From: Gilichinskyi gelida
Lineage (GTDB): Bacteria; Acidobacteriota; Thermoanaerobaculia; Gp7-AA8
DNA: 64,000 nucleotides
Direction of reading: 5' to 3'
Assembly (NCBI GenBank): GCA_038040385.1
Contig: JBBPII010000018.1
Location: forward strand, 62,001 to 126,000
Below the pieces are notes generated by a model, which made no database searches, was not told the origin of the DNA, and saw only the letters and a list, made by a program, of their open reading frames with translations. Each line of letters opens with the position of its first letter. The stretch's first letter is position 1. Position numbers and translations under genes: made by a program. This document shows, in pieces, positions 8,583 to 16,259 of this stretch.

Positions 8583-9322
8583 TCCGCGACGCCCTCGGCC
8601 GCGACTTCGATTTCGCCGCGCCGCCGCGGCGCGTCGTCTCGCTCGTCCCCTCGCTCACCGAGACGCTCTTCGACATCGGCGCGGGCGAGGCGGTCGCCGG
8701 CATCACGGACTTTTGCATCTTCCCGGAGAACCTCGACCGGCCGCGCGTCGGCGGGACGAAGAACCCGGACGTGGAAGCCATTCGCGCGTTGGCGCCGGAT
8801 CTGGTCTACGTCAACCTCGAGGAGAACCTGGCGCGGCACGCGAAGCGGATCGAGGAGTTCGCGCCGGTGTTCGCCACGGAGCCGAAGAGCGTCGGCGACG
8901 TGGCGGCGCTGATTCAAACGCTGGGGGCGATTCATCGAGTGGACGTCGCGCGATGGGTTGACGGGCTGAAGCCCGTCCTACATTCGTCCAGCTTCAGGTT
9001 TCTCTGCCCGATCTGGAAGAAGCCGTGGATGTGGTGCGGCGGCGATACGTACGTTTCGAATCTCATCGAAAGCGTCGGGGGGCGAAACCTGCTGGGCGAT
9101 CGCGAGCGTTATCCCGCGATGGATCTCGAGGGCGCGCTGGCGCTCGAGCCGCAAGTCGTCTTTCTGCCCGATGAGCCGTACGCGTTCACCGTTGAAGATG
9201 CGACGCCGTTCGAGCGGGTCATAGGCCCGTTCCCCGGCCATCTGGTCACCTGGCACGGCACGCGGACGATTCAGGGACTCCGCTTCTTACGAGGTTTGGA
9301 TTTGCCTTTTATGCCGCAATAG
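8579..9322 (+). CDS. BtuF-like helical-backbone metal/cobalamin-binding protein
   Basis: 247 residues starting at a GTG overlapping the peptidase stop. The frame is open far upstream, but that part is an antisense-like shadow and the overlap start fits the family start (PRRVVSLVPSLTETLF). Domain: periplasmic-binding protein type III, as in BtuF and cobalamin-binding proteins (TDFCIFPEN, GGTKNPDVEAI, LAPDLV). There is no signal peptide, so this copy may be cytoplasmic, like many unexported members. A small palindromic repeat is read in frame as VDGLKPVLHSS around residue 128. No BtuCD transporter genes are nearby. Confidence 0.8.
   Translation: MIRDALGRDFDFAAPPRRVVSLVPSLTETLFDIGAGEAVAGITDFCIFPENLDRPRVGGTKNPDVEAIRALAPDLVYVNLEENLARHAKRIEEFAPVFATEPKSVGDVAALIQTLGAIHRVDVARWVDGLKPVLHSSSFRFLCPIWKKPWMWCGGDTYVSNLIESVGGRNLLGDRERYPAMDLEGALALEPQVVFLPDEPYAFTVEDATPFERVIGPFPGHLVTWHGTRTIQGLRFLRGLDLPFMPQ
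8955..8982. repeat. Family C-like palindromic repeat embedded in BtuF-like gene
   Basis: GACGGGCTGAAGCCCGTC is a near-perfect 18-nt palindrome flanked by GGGTT and CTACA. It is read as VDGLKPVLH. The frame matches that of the DGLENPSHIE copies in the transglycosylase and ileS genes. Confidence 0.6.
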
Positions 9323-9387
9323 CATAGATTACTTCCCGTCGACACGCGTCGTCCCGGCCTCCTCCTTGCGACCTCTCCTGTTGGCGC

Positions 9388-10044
9388 TCACCGGCCGGGG
9401 CGACGCGCCTCCCCCTCGATCATCTCCTCGGCCCAGCTCCGCATGGTCTCCTCGACGGCGTCGAGCTGCTTGGTGAAGAAGTGGTCGGCGCCGGTGATGA
9501 TCACGCTCTCGGCAGTGCGCACCTGCTGGCTCAGCTTCTCCAGTTTGTCCACGTCGCCGTGCTCGTCCTGCGTGCCGTGGACGAAGAGAATCGGCCGCTC
9601 GCAGGAGCGGAGGTAGCCGAAGTCGTACTTGTTGACCGGCGTGCCGACGAGAAAGAGGGCGTCGACGTTCGACATCTCGCAGGCGACGCGGCTGGCCATC
9701 CACGCGCCGAAGGAAAAGCCGCCGACAAAAAGCTTCTTGCCCGGATGGTGCTTCACGCACCAGTCGATGGCGGCGACGACATCGGACTGCTCCCCTTCTC
9801 CCTCGTCGTGGGTTCCCTGGCTGGTGCCGGCGCCGCGGAAGTTGAAGCGCAACGTGGCCACGTTCGCGCTTTCCAGCCCGCGCGCGATGCGGAACACGAC
9901 CTTGTTGTGCAACGTCCCGCCGCCCAGGGGATGCGGGTGGCAGACCACGGCGACGCCGGCGGGATCCTGCAGCTCGCGGTAGAGCGCCTCGAGGCGGCCG
10001 GCGCTGCTGAAGAGATCGATGTGGCGGAGCGGCTTGGGGTTCAT
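9388..10044 (-). CDS. Alpha/beta hydrolase (COG2945-type)
   Basis: 218 residues, cytosolic. Typical small hydrolase start with CHPHPLGGGTLHNKVV and RFNFRGAGTSQG, nucleophile Ser in GGFSFGAW (about residue 110), a downstream Asp in HGTQDEHGD and catalytic His in TGADHFF. Substrate unknown; relatives are annotated as dienelactone-hydrolase-like esterases. Its start overlaps the Rieske gene stop (ATGA), so it is downstream in the same minus-strand operon. Confidence 0.85.
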   Translation of the reverse strand: MNPKPLRHIDLFSSAGRLEALYRELQDPAGVAVVCHPHPLGGGTLHNKVVFRIARGLESANVATLRFNFRGAGTSQGTHDEGEGEQSDVVAAIDWCVKHHPGKKLFVGGFSFGAWMASRVACEMSNVDALFLVGTPVNKYDFGYLRSCERPILFVHGTQDEHGDVDKLEKLSQQVRTAESVIITGADHFFTKQLDAVEETMRSWAEEMIEGEARRPGR

Positions 10045-10352
10045 TCGATCCTCACCAGCACGCGGTCGTCCTCCACGCGCACTTCATACGCCGGCACGCG
10101 GGTCTCCGCGTCGCCGGTGCAAACGCCGGTGGCCACGTCGAATCCCCAAAGATGCCAGGGGCAGACGATCTCATTCCCCATCAAGTCTCCCTCGCCGAGC
10201 GGCCCGCCGCGATGCGGACAGGTATTCGAGGTGGCGAAGAAACCCGACGCGGTGTGGTAGAGCGCGATGGTGCGATCGCCGGCGGCGACTGCCTTGGCCC
10301 GCCCCACCGGCAGATCGGATGTCTTCGCCACTTCAATGAAATTCACTGTCAT
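10041..10352 (-). CDS. Small Rieske [2Fe-2S] protein (NirD-like)
   Basis: 103 residues with the start (MTVNFIEVAKTS) chosen by alignment to the family. Cluster ligands are clear: CPHRGG (Cys-x-His) and CPWHLWGF (Cys-x2-His). These small cytosolic Rieske proteins pass electrons to reductases or oxygenases. The ATG lies inside the end of the family A palindrome (ATGAC, complement of GTCAT). A longer start inside the repeat (MQYQSAGDPS) also exists but is less likely. It precedes the alpha/beta hydrolase with an ATGA overlap. Confidence 0.85.
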   Translation of the reverse strand: MTVNFIEVAKTSDLPVGRAKAVAAGDRTIALYHTASGFFATSNTCPHRGGPLGEGDLMGNEIVCPWHLWGFDVATGVCTGDAETRVPAYEVRVEDDRVLVRIE

Positions 10353-10447
10353 CCTGAGCCGCGTAGACGGCGAAGGATCCCCCGCCGACTGGTACTGCAT
10401 CGCGCATGCGCGGGGGATTCTTCGCCGTCTTCGCGGCTCAGAATGAC
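10348..10447. repeat. Family A palindromic repeat supplying a start and a stop codon
   Basis: Begins GTCATCCTGAGCCGCG and ends CGGCTCAGAATGAC, with inner GAAGGATCCCCC / GGGGGATTCTTC arms. On the minus strand the right end provides the TGA stop of the radical-SAM gene, and the left end provides the ATG of the Rieske gene. Confidence 0.85.
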
Positions 10448-11565
10448 ACAGGCGACACCGGCCGCGGAATCCCGCTCCGCCCCACCGCCGCCGTCCCGTC
10501 TCCCCACACCCCCGGCACGGCGGTGCCGCAGTCGGGACACTTTCCGTCCCGCAGACGATACGACGTCACGCGGAAGCCGGTGCGCCCGATGACCAGCGCG
10601 TTGCAGCCCGGGCAGTGCGTGCCTTCCAAGTCGGCAAACGCGCCGGGGATGTTGCCGGGGTAGATGTAGCGCAGCCCCGCGCGTCTGCCGATCTCGTAGG
10701 CGCGCAGCAGGTGCTGCGGCCGCGTGGCCTCGTTGTCCATCTTGTAGTCCTGGTGGTAGGCGGTGATGTGCCACGGGATGTCGCGGTCGACGCCGGCCAG
10801 GAACTCGGCGATCTTCGTCAGCTCCTCGTCCGAGTCGTTGAAGCCGGGGATGACCAGGGTGACGATCTCCAGCCAGATGCCGCGCCGCTTGAGCCCCTGA
10901 ATCGTCTCGAGCACCGGCTGCAGCGTGCCGCCGAGGTCGCGGTAGTGCGCGTCGCTGAAGCCTTTGAGATCGACCTTGTAGAGATCGACGTACGGCGCGA
11001 TGTAATCGAGCACGCGCTCGGTGCCGTTGCCGTTGGAGACGTACGAGCAGACCAGGCCGGCCTGTTTGGCCTCCTTGAAGACTTCGACCGCCCATTCCGA
11101 CGTGATCAACGGCTCGTTGTAGGTCGACGTGATGACCGTCGCCCCGTGGCGTTTGGCCAGCCTGACCAGATCGGCCGGCTCGACGTCGACCGGCGGCGCG
11201 CCGGCCACCGGATCGCGCAGCGCCTGCGAGGTCACCCAGTTCTGGCAGTAGCCGCAGTGGTAGTCGCAGCCGAGCATGCCGAACGAGAGCGCCAGCGCGC
11301 CGGGATAGGCGTGAAAGAACGGCTTTTTCTCGATGGGGTCGACCTGCAGCGCCGCGGCGTAGCCGCGCGGCACGCGAAGCACGCCTCCCTCGTTGAAGCG
11401 GACCTTGCAGATGCCTTTGAGGCCGTCGAGGATCTTGCAGCGGTGGCCGCAAGAGTAGCAGCGCACCGCCTTGTTCTCCAGTTTGTCGTAGAGCTCCGGC
11501 GCCCCTTCGGCCGTTCGTTTGGCCAGGACGTCGCCGAGCGCTGAGTGCGTCGCTGTGGCGGGCAT
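10438..11565 (-). CDS. amrS: AmmeMemoRadiSam-system radical SAM enzyme
   Basis: 375 residues. Radical SAM domain with the [4Fe-4S] motif CDYHCGYC (about residue 98), preceded by a cysteine-rich head (CYSCGHRC, residues 36-43) and followed by a C-terminal CPGC...CPDC zinc-type pair. This matches the AmrS/PflA-like family, which forms the AmmeMemoRadiSam system with Memo and AMMECR1-domain proteins; neither partner is in this window. Its last codons and the TGA stop lie in the family A repeat. The chosen start is the first Met of the family-like region. Confidence 0.9.
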   Translation of the reverse strand: MPATATHSALGDVLAKRTAEGAPELYDKLENKAVRCYSCGHRCKILDGLKGICKVRFNEGGVLRVPRGYAAALQVDPIEKKPFFHAYPGALALSFGMLGCDYHCGYCQNWVTSQALRDPVAGAPPVDVEPADLVRLAKRHGATVITSTYNEPLITSEWAVEVFKEAKQAGLVCSYVSNGNGTERVLDYIAPYVDLYKVDLKGFSDAHYRDLGGTLQPVLETIQGLKRRGIWLEIVTLVIPGFNDSDEELTKIAEFLAGVDRDIPWHITAYHQDYKMDNEATRPQHLLRAYEIGRRAGLRYIYPGNIPGAFADLEGTHCPGCNALVIGRTGFRVTSYRLRDGKCPDCGTAVPGVWGDGTAAVGRSGIPRPVSPVSF

Positions 11566-11603
11566 GCAGGGCTAAAACGCCTGGGCCGCGATGCGTATTG
11601 CCG

Positions 11604-12698
11604 TCACTTGTGCGCCGGCACCGGCGCTTCCACCGGCAGGAAGTAGAGCGCGACCGCGATCAACGCGTAGACGGCCAGGAGCTGCACGCCTTCATACCAG
11701 TTCGTCTCGCCGTTGATGACCAGGTAGGCGAACACCGCCACGCCGAGGACGATCGCCAGGATCTCGAACGGCGTGAAGAGCAGGTCGAGCGGGTGGCCGA
11801 GCGGATACGACAGGAACACCAGCATGGGGGTGACGAAGAGCGCGATCTGCACGCTCGACTGCATGGCGATGTTCAGCGCGGTGTCCATCTGGTTGCGCAT
11901 GGCCAGCACGATCGCCGTGGAGTGCTCCGCGGCGTTGCCGACGATGGCCAGCACCACGAAGCCGAGGAAGACCTCGTTGAGGCCCCACGCCGTCCCCGCT
12001 TGATGCACGGCGTGCACGAGCCCCTCGGCGATGACGCCCATCAGCAGACTGGCGCCGATGAGGATCAGCAGCGACTTCCGCAGACTCCACAGCTCGAGCT
12101 GGTCGAACTCCTGATGCGTCTCGGCGATGGCGTCCAGCCGCCCCTTGTGCGTCTTGAAGCTGAAGAACAGGCCCAAGCCGTACGACAGCAGCAAGATGAC
12201 CGAGGTGGCCACCGACACCTGATGAATCAGCTCCGGATGGTGGGCCTGGCTCGCGGCGCGGAAGAAGAGCGCCGGCACGAGGAACGCGGCGACGGCCAGG
12301 ATGAGCTGTCCGCCCTGCGCTTCGGCGGCCAGCGGATTGAACTTCTGCGTCTCGCGTTTCCAGCCGCCGGCGAGCATGGAGAGGCCGGCGACGAAGAGGA
12401 GGTTGCCGAGGATGGAGCCGGTCAGCGACGCGCGGACGACGTCGGGCAGTCCGGCGCGGATGGCCAGAACGGCGATCACCATCTCCGCGAAGTTGCCGAA
12501 GGTGGCATTGAGCAGCGCGCCGTAGGTCGGCCCCATGCGATGTGCCAGATGCTCGGTGGAGTGGCCGATCCACGCGGCGACAGGCAGCACGGCGATGCAC
12601 GAAAAGATGAACTGCAGCGACACCGCGCCGTGCGAGAACTGCAGGAACAGCGCGACGGGGATGGTCGCGTAGACGATGTATTTGAGGATGCGCTTCAT
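11604..12698 (-). CDS. Calcium/proton antiporter (CAX family)
   Basis: 364 residues with about eleven membrane segments. Both cation-binding repeats are visible: GNFAEMVIAVLAI (about residue 68) and GNAAEHSTAIVLAM (about residue 250), each followed by the Ser/Gly-rich helix (SLTGSILGNLLFV and MQSSVQIALFV). It exports Ca2+ in exchange for protons across the inner membrane. The start follows the family A repeat at 12711. Transcribed in the same direction as amrS with a 38-nt gap. Confidence 0.9.
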   Translation of the reverse strand: MKRILKYIVYATIPVALFLQFSHGAVSLQFIFSCIAVLPVAAWIGHSTEHLAHRMGPTYGALLNATFGNFAEMVIAVLAIRAGLPDVVRASLTGSILGNLLFVAGLSMLAGGWKRETQKFNPLAAEAQGGQLILAVAAFLVPALFFRAASQAHHPELIHQVSVATSVILLLSYGLGLFFSFKTHKGRLDAIAETHQEFDQLELWSLRKSLLILIGASLLMGVIAEGLVHAVHQAGTAWGLNEVFLGFVVLAIVGNAAEHSTAIVLAMRNQMDTALNIAMQSSVQIALFVTPMLVFLSYPLGHPLDLLFTPFEILAIVLGVAVFAYLVINGETNWYEGVQLLAVYALIAVALYFLPVEAPVPAHK

Positions 12699-12710
12699 GC
12701 GATTGAGGAG

Positions 12711-12814
12711 TTTATCCTGAGCGAAGCGAAGGATCTTTGGTTCGATTGGCAGGGCGTGGCCTATGGTGAGGATCCTGTTGATCGAACCGAAGATCCTTCG
12801 CTTCGCTCAGGATT
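12711..12814. repeat. Family A palindromic repeat between divergent genes
   Basis: ATCCTGAGCGAAGCGAAGGA at the left, with its complement at the right (TCCTTCGCTTCGCTCAGGAT); inner arms TTCGATTG / GATCGAAC. It fills nearly the whole gap between the divergently transcribed antiporter and crotonase genes, so any promoters must lie in or around it. Confidence 0.85.
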
Positions 12815-12823
12815 GGGGAACGC

Positions 12824-13591
12824 ATGATCGTCACCACCACGCAAGAAAACATCACTACCATCACCCTCAACCGCCCCGAGAAACTGAACGCCTTCGCCGG
12901 CACCATGCGCGCGGATCTGCTCGCGGCGCTGCGGGCGGCGGAGGGGCGGGTGGTGGTGCTCACGGGGGCGGGAAGGGCGTTCTGCGCGGGGGGCGACGTC
13001 GAGCTCATGTCGCGCTTGCAGGAGGAGCGCGACGTCGAGTCGTTCCGCATGCTGCTCGATGCCGGGCGCGAGATCGTCACGCAGATCGCGTCGATGCCTC
13101 AGCCGGTCATCGCCGCGGTCAACGGCGTGGCGGCGGGCGCGGGGTGCAATCTCGCGCTGGCGTGTGACTACCGCATCGCCTCCGACCAGGCCAAGCTCGG
13201 CCAGACTTTCGTCCGCATCGGCATCCATCCCGATTGGGGCGGCACGTGGACCCTGCCGCGCCTGGTGGGGACGAGCCGGGCCATGGAGATCATGATGACC
13301 GGACGGATGGTCGACGCCGCGGAGGCCGCGGCCATCGGGATGGTGGACCGCGTCGTCGCCGCGGGCGATCTCTCGGCGGAGACCGAGAAGCTGGCGCGAG
13401 CCATCGCCGCCGGCCCGCCCATCGCCATCGCCGGCATCAAGCGCGCGCTGGCGGCGTCGCGCACCAACGGACTGCGCGAACAGATCGACCTGGAGAGCGA
13501 GCATCAGTTGCGCGCCTTCGCCTCGGCCGACGCGGCCGAGGGGATGGCGGCGTTCTTCGAGAAGCGCGCGCCGGCATTCAGGGGCCAGTGA
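12824..13591 (+). CDS. Enoyl-CoA hydratase/isomerase family protein (PaaG-like)
   Basis: 255 residues, one crotonase domain. Oxyanion-hole segments GRAFCAGGDVELM and GVAAGAGCNLALACDY are present. The usual first catalytic glutamate (in QPEI of hydratases) is absent and the sequence reads GQTFVRIGIHPDWGGTWTLPR, the pattern of PaaG-type isomerases, where an Asp serves instead. It probably isomerises or hydrates a CoA thioester in fatty-acid or aromatic breakdown. The last 14 bp overlap the convergent glycosyltransferase gene. Confidence 0.85.
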   Translation: MIVTTTQENITTITLNRPEKLNAFAGTMRADLLAALRAAEGRVVVLTGAGRAFCAGGDVELMSRLQEERDVESFRMLLDAGREIVTQIASMPQPVIAAVNGVAAGAGCNLALACDYRIASDQAKLGQTFVRIGIHPDWGGTWTLPRLVGTSRAMEIMMTGRMVDAAEAAAIGMVDRVVAAGDLSAETEKLARAIAAGPPIAIAGIKRALAASRTNGLREQIDLESEHQLRAFASADAAEGMAAFFEKRAPAFRGQ

Positions 13592-15533
13592 GCCGGTAGA
13601 CGAAGATCGAATAGCCGGGCGTCTCCACGCGCCGCGCGCCGTGGCGCGCCAGCATCGCCTGCCAGTAGCCGCTGCGATGCGCCGGATCGAACTGGATGCC
13701 GAGGTAGTCCATCTGGCTGATGGCGAACCATCCGGGGCCTCGGGGCTCGGGAAAATCGGGGGTCCGCAAGCTATAGTAACGAATACTATAGCTGCGCGGA
13801 TCGGCGTTGCCGAAGTAGACGAGGTTGATCGGCTCCTTGATCCCGCTAGCGGAATACCACCGCCCGAGACGCTTCAGGTCCTGTCCCCAATCGAAGTTCG
13901 AGTCGGAAAGCTTGAGCGCACCCGCGCGCGGTCCGCCGCCGAATTCGTTGATGTAGGCCAGGTGCTGGTTGATGACCGACGCCGGCCGCGGGAGAAGCAC
14001 GACGATCGCGCCGGCGGCGAGCCAGGCCGCCGCGATCCCGCCGGCCAGCGCGCGCCGCTTCCGCAGCCCCGACCACCACACACCCACCGCCCCGCACAGC
14101 ACGTACAGGAACGGGAAGATGGGGAAGAGATGGCGGTGGCCGATATGAATGTGCGCGGTGACGGCGTACAGCGCATAGACCGCCACCGGAATGGCGAGAA
14201 CGCCGAGTCCCTCCTTGCGCCGCCGCCACGCCAGCACCAGCCCGACCACGAGCGCTGCGATGATCGGCAGCGGGGTCTTCCAGAGAAACGTCTTGAGAAA
14301 GTAGTCGGGGAAGCCGGTGTTCGAGTAGCGGCCGTCGAGGTAGGAGGAGCGCAGCAGCGAGCTGGAGACGGTCGACGCGAACCCGAACAGATACGCCTCC
14401 GGCAGAAGGTGATGCTCGTTGGCGAAGAGCAGCAGACGTCCGGTCAGGCCGGGGCGGCTGGTGCGGAGGGCGCGGCGCATGTCGGCCTCGCCGGCGGTGT
14501 CGGGCATCGTCTTGGCCAGCGTAGCCATGGCCGCCCCGCGCTCCACGGCGCGGCGGACGTCGAGGTGCCCGGTCGGCCAGACGTCGGGCGCGTCGAGGAC
14601 CCGCTGCCGCAGCGTCTGCCGCGCCGCGATCTCCTCCTGGCGTGCCGCATCGGGATCGGGCGCCGCTGATTCGCGGAAGCCGTACACGGCCCAGATGGCG
14701 ATGATCGCGGCGAGCGCGGCGCCCCCGACGGCTGCGAGCAACGGCCGCGCGCGGCGACGGTCGCGCACGATCATAACGATCGCGACGAGCACGACGATCG
14801 GCGCCAGCAGAACTGCCGAGAACTTCACGGTCTGCGCGACGCAAAACGCGATGGCGAACACCGCCCCCCGCGCCACCGTCATCCGCCGAGTGAATCGCCA
14901 GAGCGCGTACATCGTCGCCGCGTACGCCAGCGCCGCGGGGACGTCGGTGGTCACCAGCGTGCTGTGGGCGATGAAGTTCGGGTCGAAGCAGATCAGCAGC
15001 AGCGAGAAGGTCGCCGCCCATACGCCCCACACCTCGTACGACCAGGCGAAGACCACCAGAGCGAGCGCCACGCCGAGGACGAGCATCATCAGACGCGCGC
15101 GTCGGAACATGGCGTCGGCGTCGTTGAGGAAGTCTTCGCGCGCATAGCTGACCGTTGTCGGCGCGTCGAGCGTATCCACATCGAGGCGGTCGCGCAGCCC
15201 GTACAGAAGCAGTTGCGCCACGCGCCATTCGGAGAACGACGGGTTGGCGAGCGACATCGCCCAGGCCTCGCGGAAGTAAGCGAACGCGCGCGTGCCGTCG
15301 GCCGGCTCGCGGAAGCCCGCCGGCCAGACGCGCATGCCGAGGAGCGGGAGCGCGGCGATCATCTTCACCAGCGGCGGGTGCTCGGGATTGAGGCGGTAGT
15401 CGTGCGTGACGAGGTAGGAGTAGCCGGCGACCAGGTGCGCCGTCTCGTCGGAGGTCGGGGACGTCGTCAGAAGATCGCCGAGGGCGAGGGCGATGAAGGC
15501 GAGGAGCGCCGCGGCGGCGATGATTCGGGGCAT
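13578..15533 (-). CDS. Polyprenyl-phosphate-dependent membrane glycosyltransferase (GT39/PMT-like)
   Basis: 651 residues with more than ten predicted membrane segments. The first loop has the acidic catalytic-type motif in SPTSDETAHLVAGYSY and RLNPEHPPLVK (residues 26-57), typical of carrier-dependent glycosyltransferases. The C-terminal soluble region (from about residue 525: NEFGGGPRAGALKLSDSNFD) resembles the usual extracytoplasmic domain of this subfamily. Sugar and acceptor are unknown. An AT-rich palindrome is read in frame as SYSIRYYS near the C-terminus. Confidence 0.85.
   Translation of the reverse strand: MPRIIAAAALLAFIALALGDLLTTSPTSDETAHLVAGYSYLVTHDYRLNPEHPPLVKMIAALPLLGMRVWPAGFREPADGTRAFAYFREAWAMSLANPSFSEWRVAQLLLYGLRDRLDVDTLDAPTTVSYAREDFLNDADAMFRRARLMMLVLGVALALVVFAWSYEVWGVWAATFSLLLICFDPNFIAHSTLVTTDVPAALAYAATMYALWRFTRRMTVARGAVFAIAFCVAQTVKFSAVLLAPIVVLVAIVMIVRDRRRARPLLAAVGGAALAAIIAIWAVYGFRESAAPDPDAARQEEIAARQTLRQRVLDAPDVWPTGHLDVRRAVERGAAMATLAKTMPDTAGEADMRRALRTSRPGLTGRLLLFANEHHLLPEAYLFGFASTVSSSLLRSSYLDGRYSNTGFPDYFLKTFLWKTPLPIIAALVVGLVLAWRRRKEGLGVLAIPVAVYALYAVTAHIHIGHRHLFPIFPFLYVLCGAVGVWWSGLRKRRALAGGIAAAWLAAGAIVVLLPRPASVINQHLAYINEFGGGPRAGALKLSDSNFDWGQDLKRLGRWYSASGIKEPINLVYFGNADPRSYSIRYYSLRTPDFPEPRGPGWFAISQMDYLGIQFDPAHRSGYWQAMLARHGARRVETPGYSIFVYRLTGP
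13769..13793. repeat. Perfect AT-rich inverted repeat inside a GC-rich gene
   Basis: AGCTATAGTA, five bases, then TACTATAGCT: a perfect 10-bp inverted repeat using codons that are rare in this genome. Similar ATTCG-centred words occur at 5524, 39661 and 57971. Confidence 0.5.
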
Positions 15534-15554
15534 TCGCCGCCGAGTTTACCTTCG

Positions 15555-15660
15555 GAGTGCGGGCGTCCCCGCCCGCAACCGTCGGGCGTCCCCGCCCGAC
15601 GGCGAATGCGAATGCGACCGGGCGAGACGCCCGATCGGTGCGGGCGGGACGCCCGCACTC
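15555..15660. repeat. Composite GC-rich palindromic repeat (family B-like)
   Basis: GGAGTGCGGGCGTCCCCGCC at the left, GGCGGGACGCCCGCACTCC at the right, enclosing two smaller palindromes (GTCGGGCGTCCCCGCCCGAC and CGGGCGAGACGCCCG). It occupies the gap downstream of the zinc-ribbon protein and upstream of the glycosyltransferase on the minus strand. Confidence 0.8.
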
Positions 15661-15662
15661 CT

Positions 15663-16184
15663 TTACATATCGTGCGACTCGAACACGTCGTCGTCGAAGA
15701 AGAAGGCGAAGCCGCGCCCTTTGCGCTTCTCCATCGTCGTGCCGTCGACCGGACACTTGAACGTCTCGTCGGCCTTTTCCTCCGGCACGCGAAGCATCGC
15801 CTTGTCCTTCGGGCAGACGAACCAGGTCTGGGCCTTGCGCGGAAGCATCTCGTGGCGGGGGAAGCCTTCGAGGAGCCGGTCGGACCCGATGACGATCTTT
15901 CGCCGCTCGACCCCGTCGCGGTCGATGCGGATGCCCGACCCATCGCTGGTGATCGACAGCGTCTTGGTGCCCTCGGCGCCCTCGATGGTCACGTGCGTCG
16001 TATCGCCGTCGCGGCGCACCGTCACCTTGCGCCCCTCATCGGTGAAGGTCTTGCTCTCGCCGTCCTTCATCTCCGAGGGATTGATGGTCAGCCGGCTGGG
16101 GCTGTGGCGGTCTGCCGCGTAGACCGCGACCGCGCCGGCGATGATGAACAACCCGAGAATCGCGAACACTGCGTAGCGCTTCAT
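15663..16184 (-). CDS. Membrane-anchored protein with C-terminal zinc-ribbon-like motif
   Basis: 173 residues. One N-terminal membrane segment or uncleaved signal (FAILGLFIIAGAVAVYA), a beta-rich middle, then a probable zinc ribbon made of CPKDK (about residue 125) and CPVDGTTM (about residue 145). The C-terminus is rich in Phe and Asp (FAFFFDDDVFE). I do not recognise the family. It stands alone between the glycosyltransferase and the phosphatase, both on the same strand. Confidence 0.7.
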   Translation of the reverse strand: MKRYAVFAILGLFIIAGAVAVYAADRHSPSRLTINPSEMKDGESKTFTDEGRKVTVRRDGDTTHVTIEGAEGTKTLSITSDGSGIRIDRDGVERRKIVIGSDRLLEGFPRHEMLPRKAQTWFVCPKDKAMLRVPEEKADETFKCPVDGTTMEKRKGRGFAFFFDDDVFESHDM

Positions 16185-16259
16185 GCGTCGTCCTCCTATG
16201 GCCGTTGGACGGCGGGCGGGAAGGGGCGGTTACGGGAGGGGGCGCAGGTGTAACAGCGC

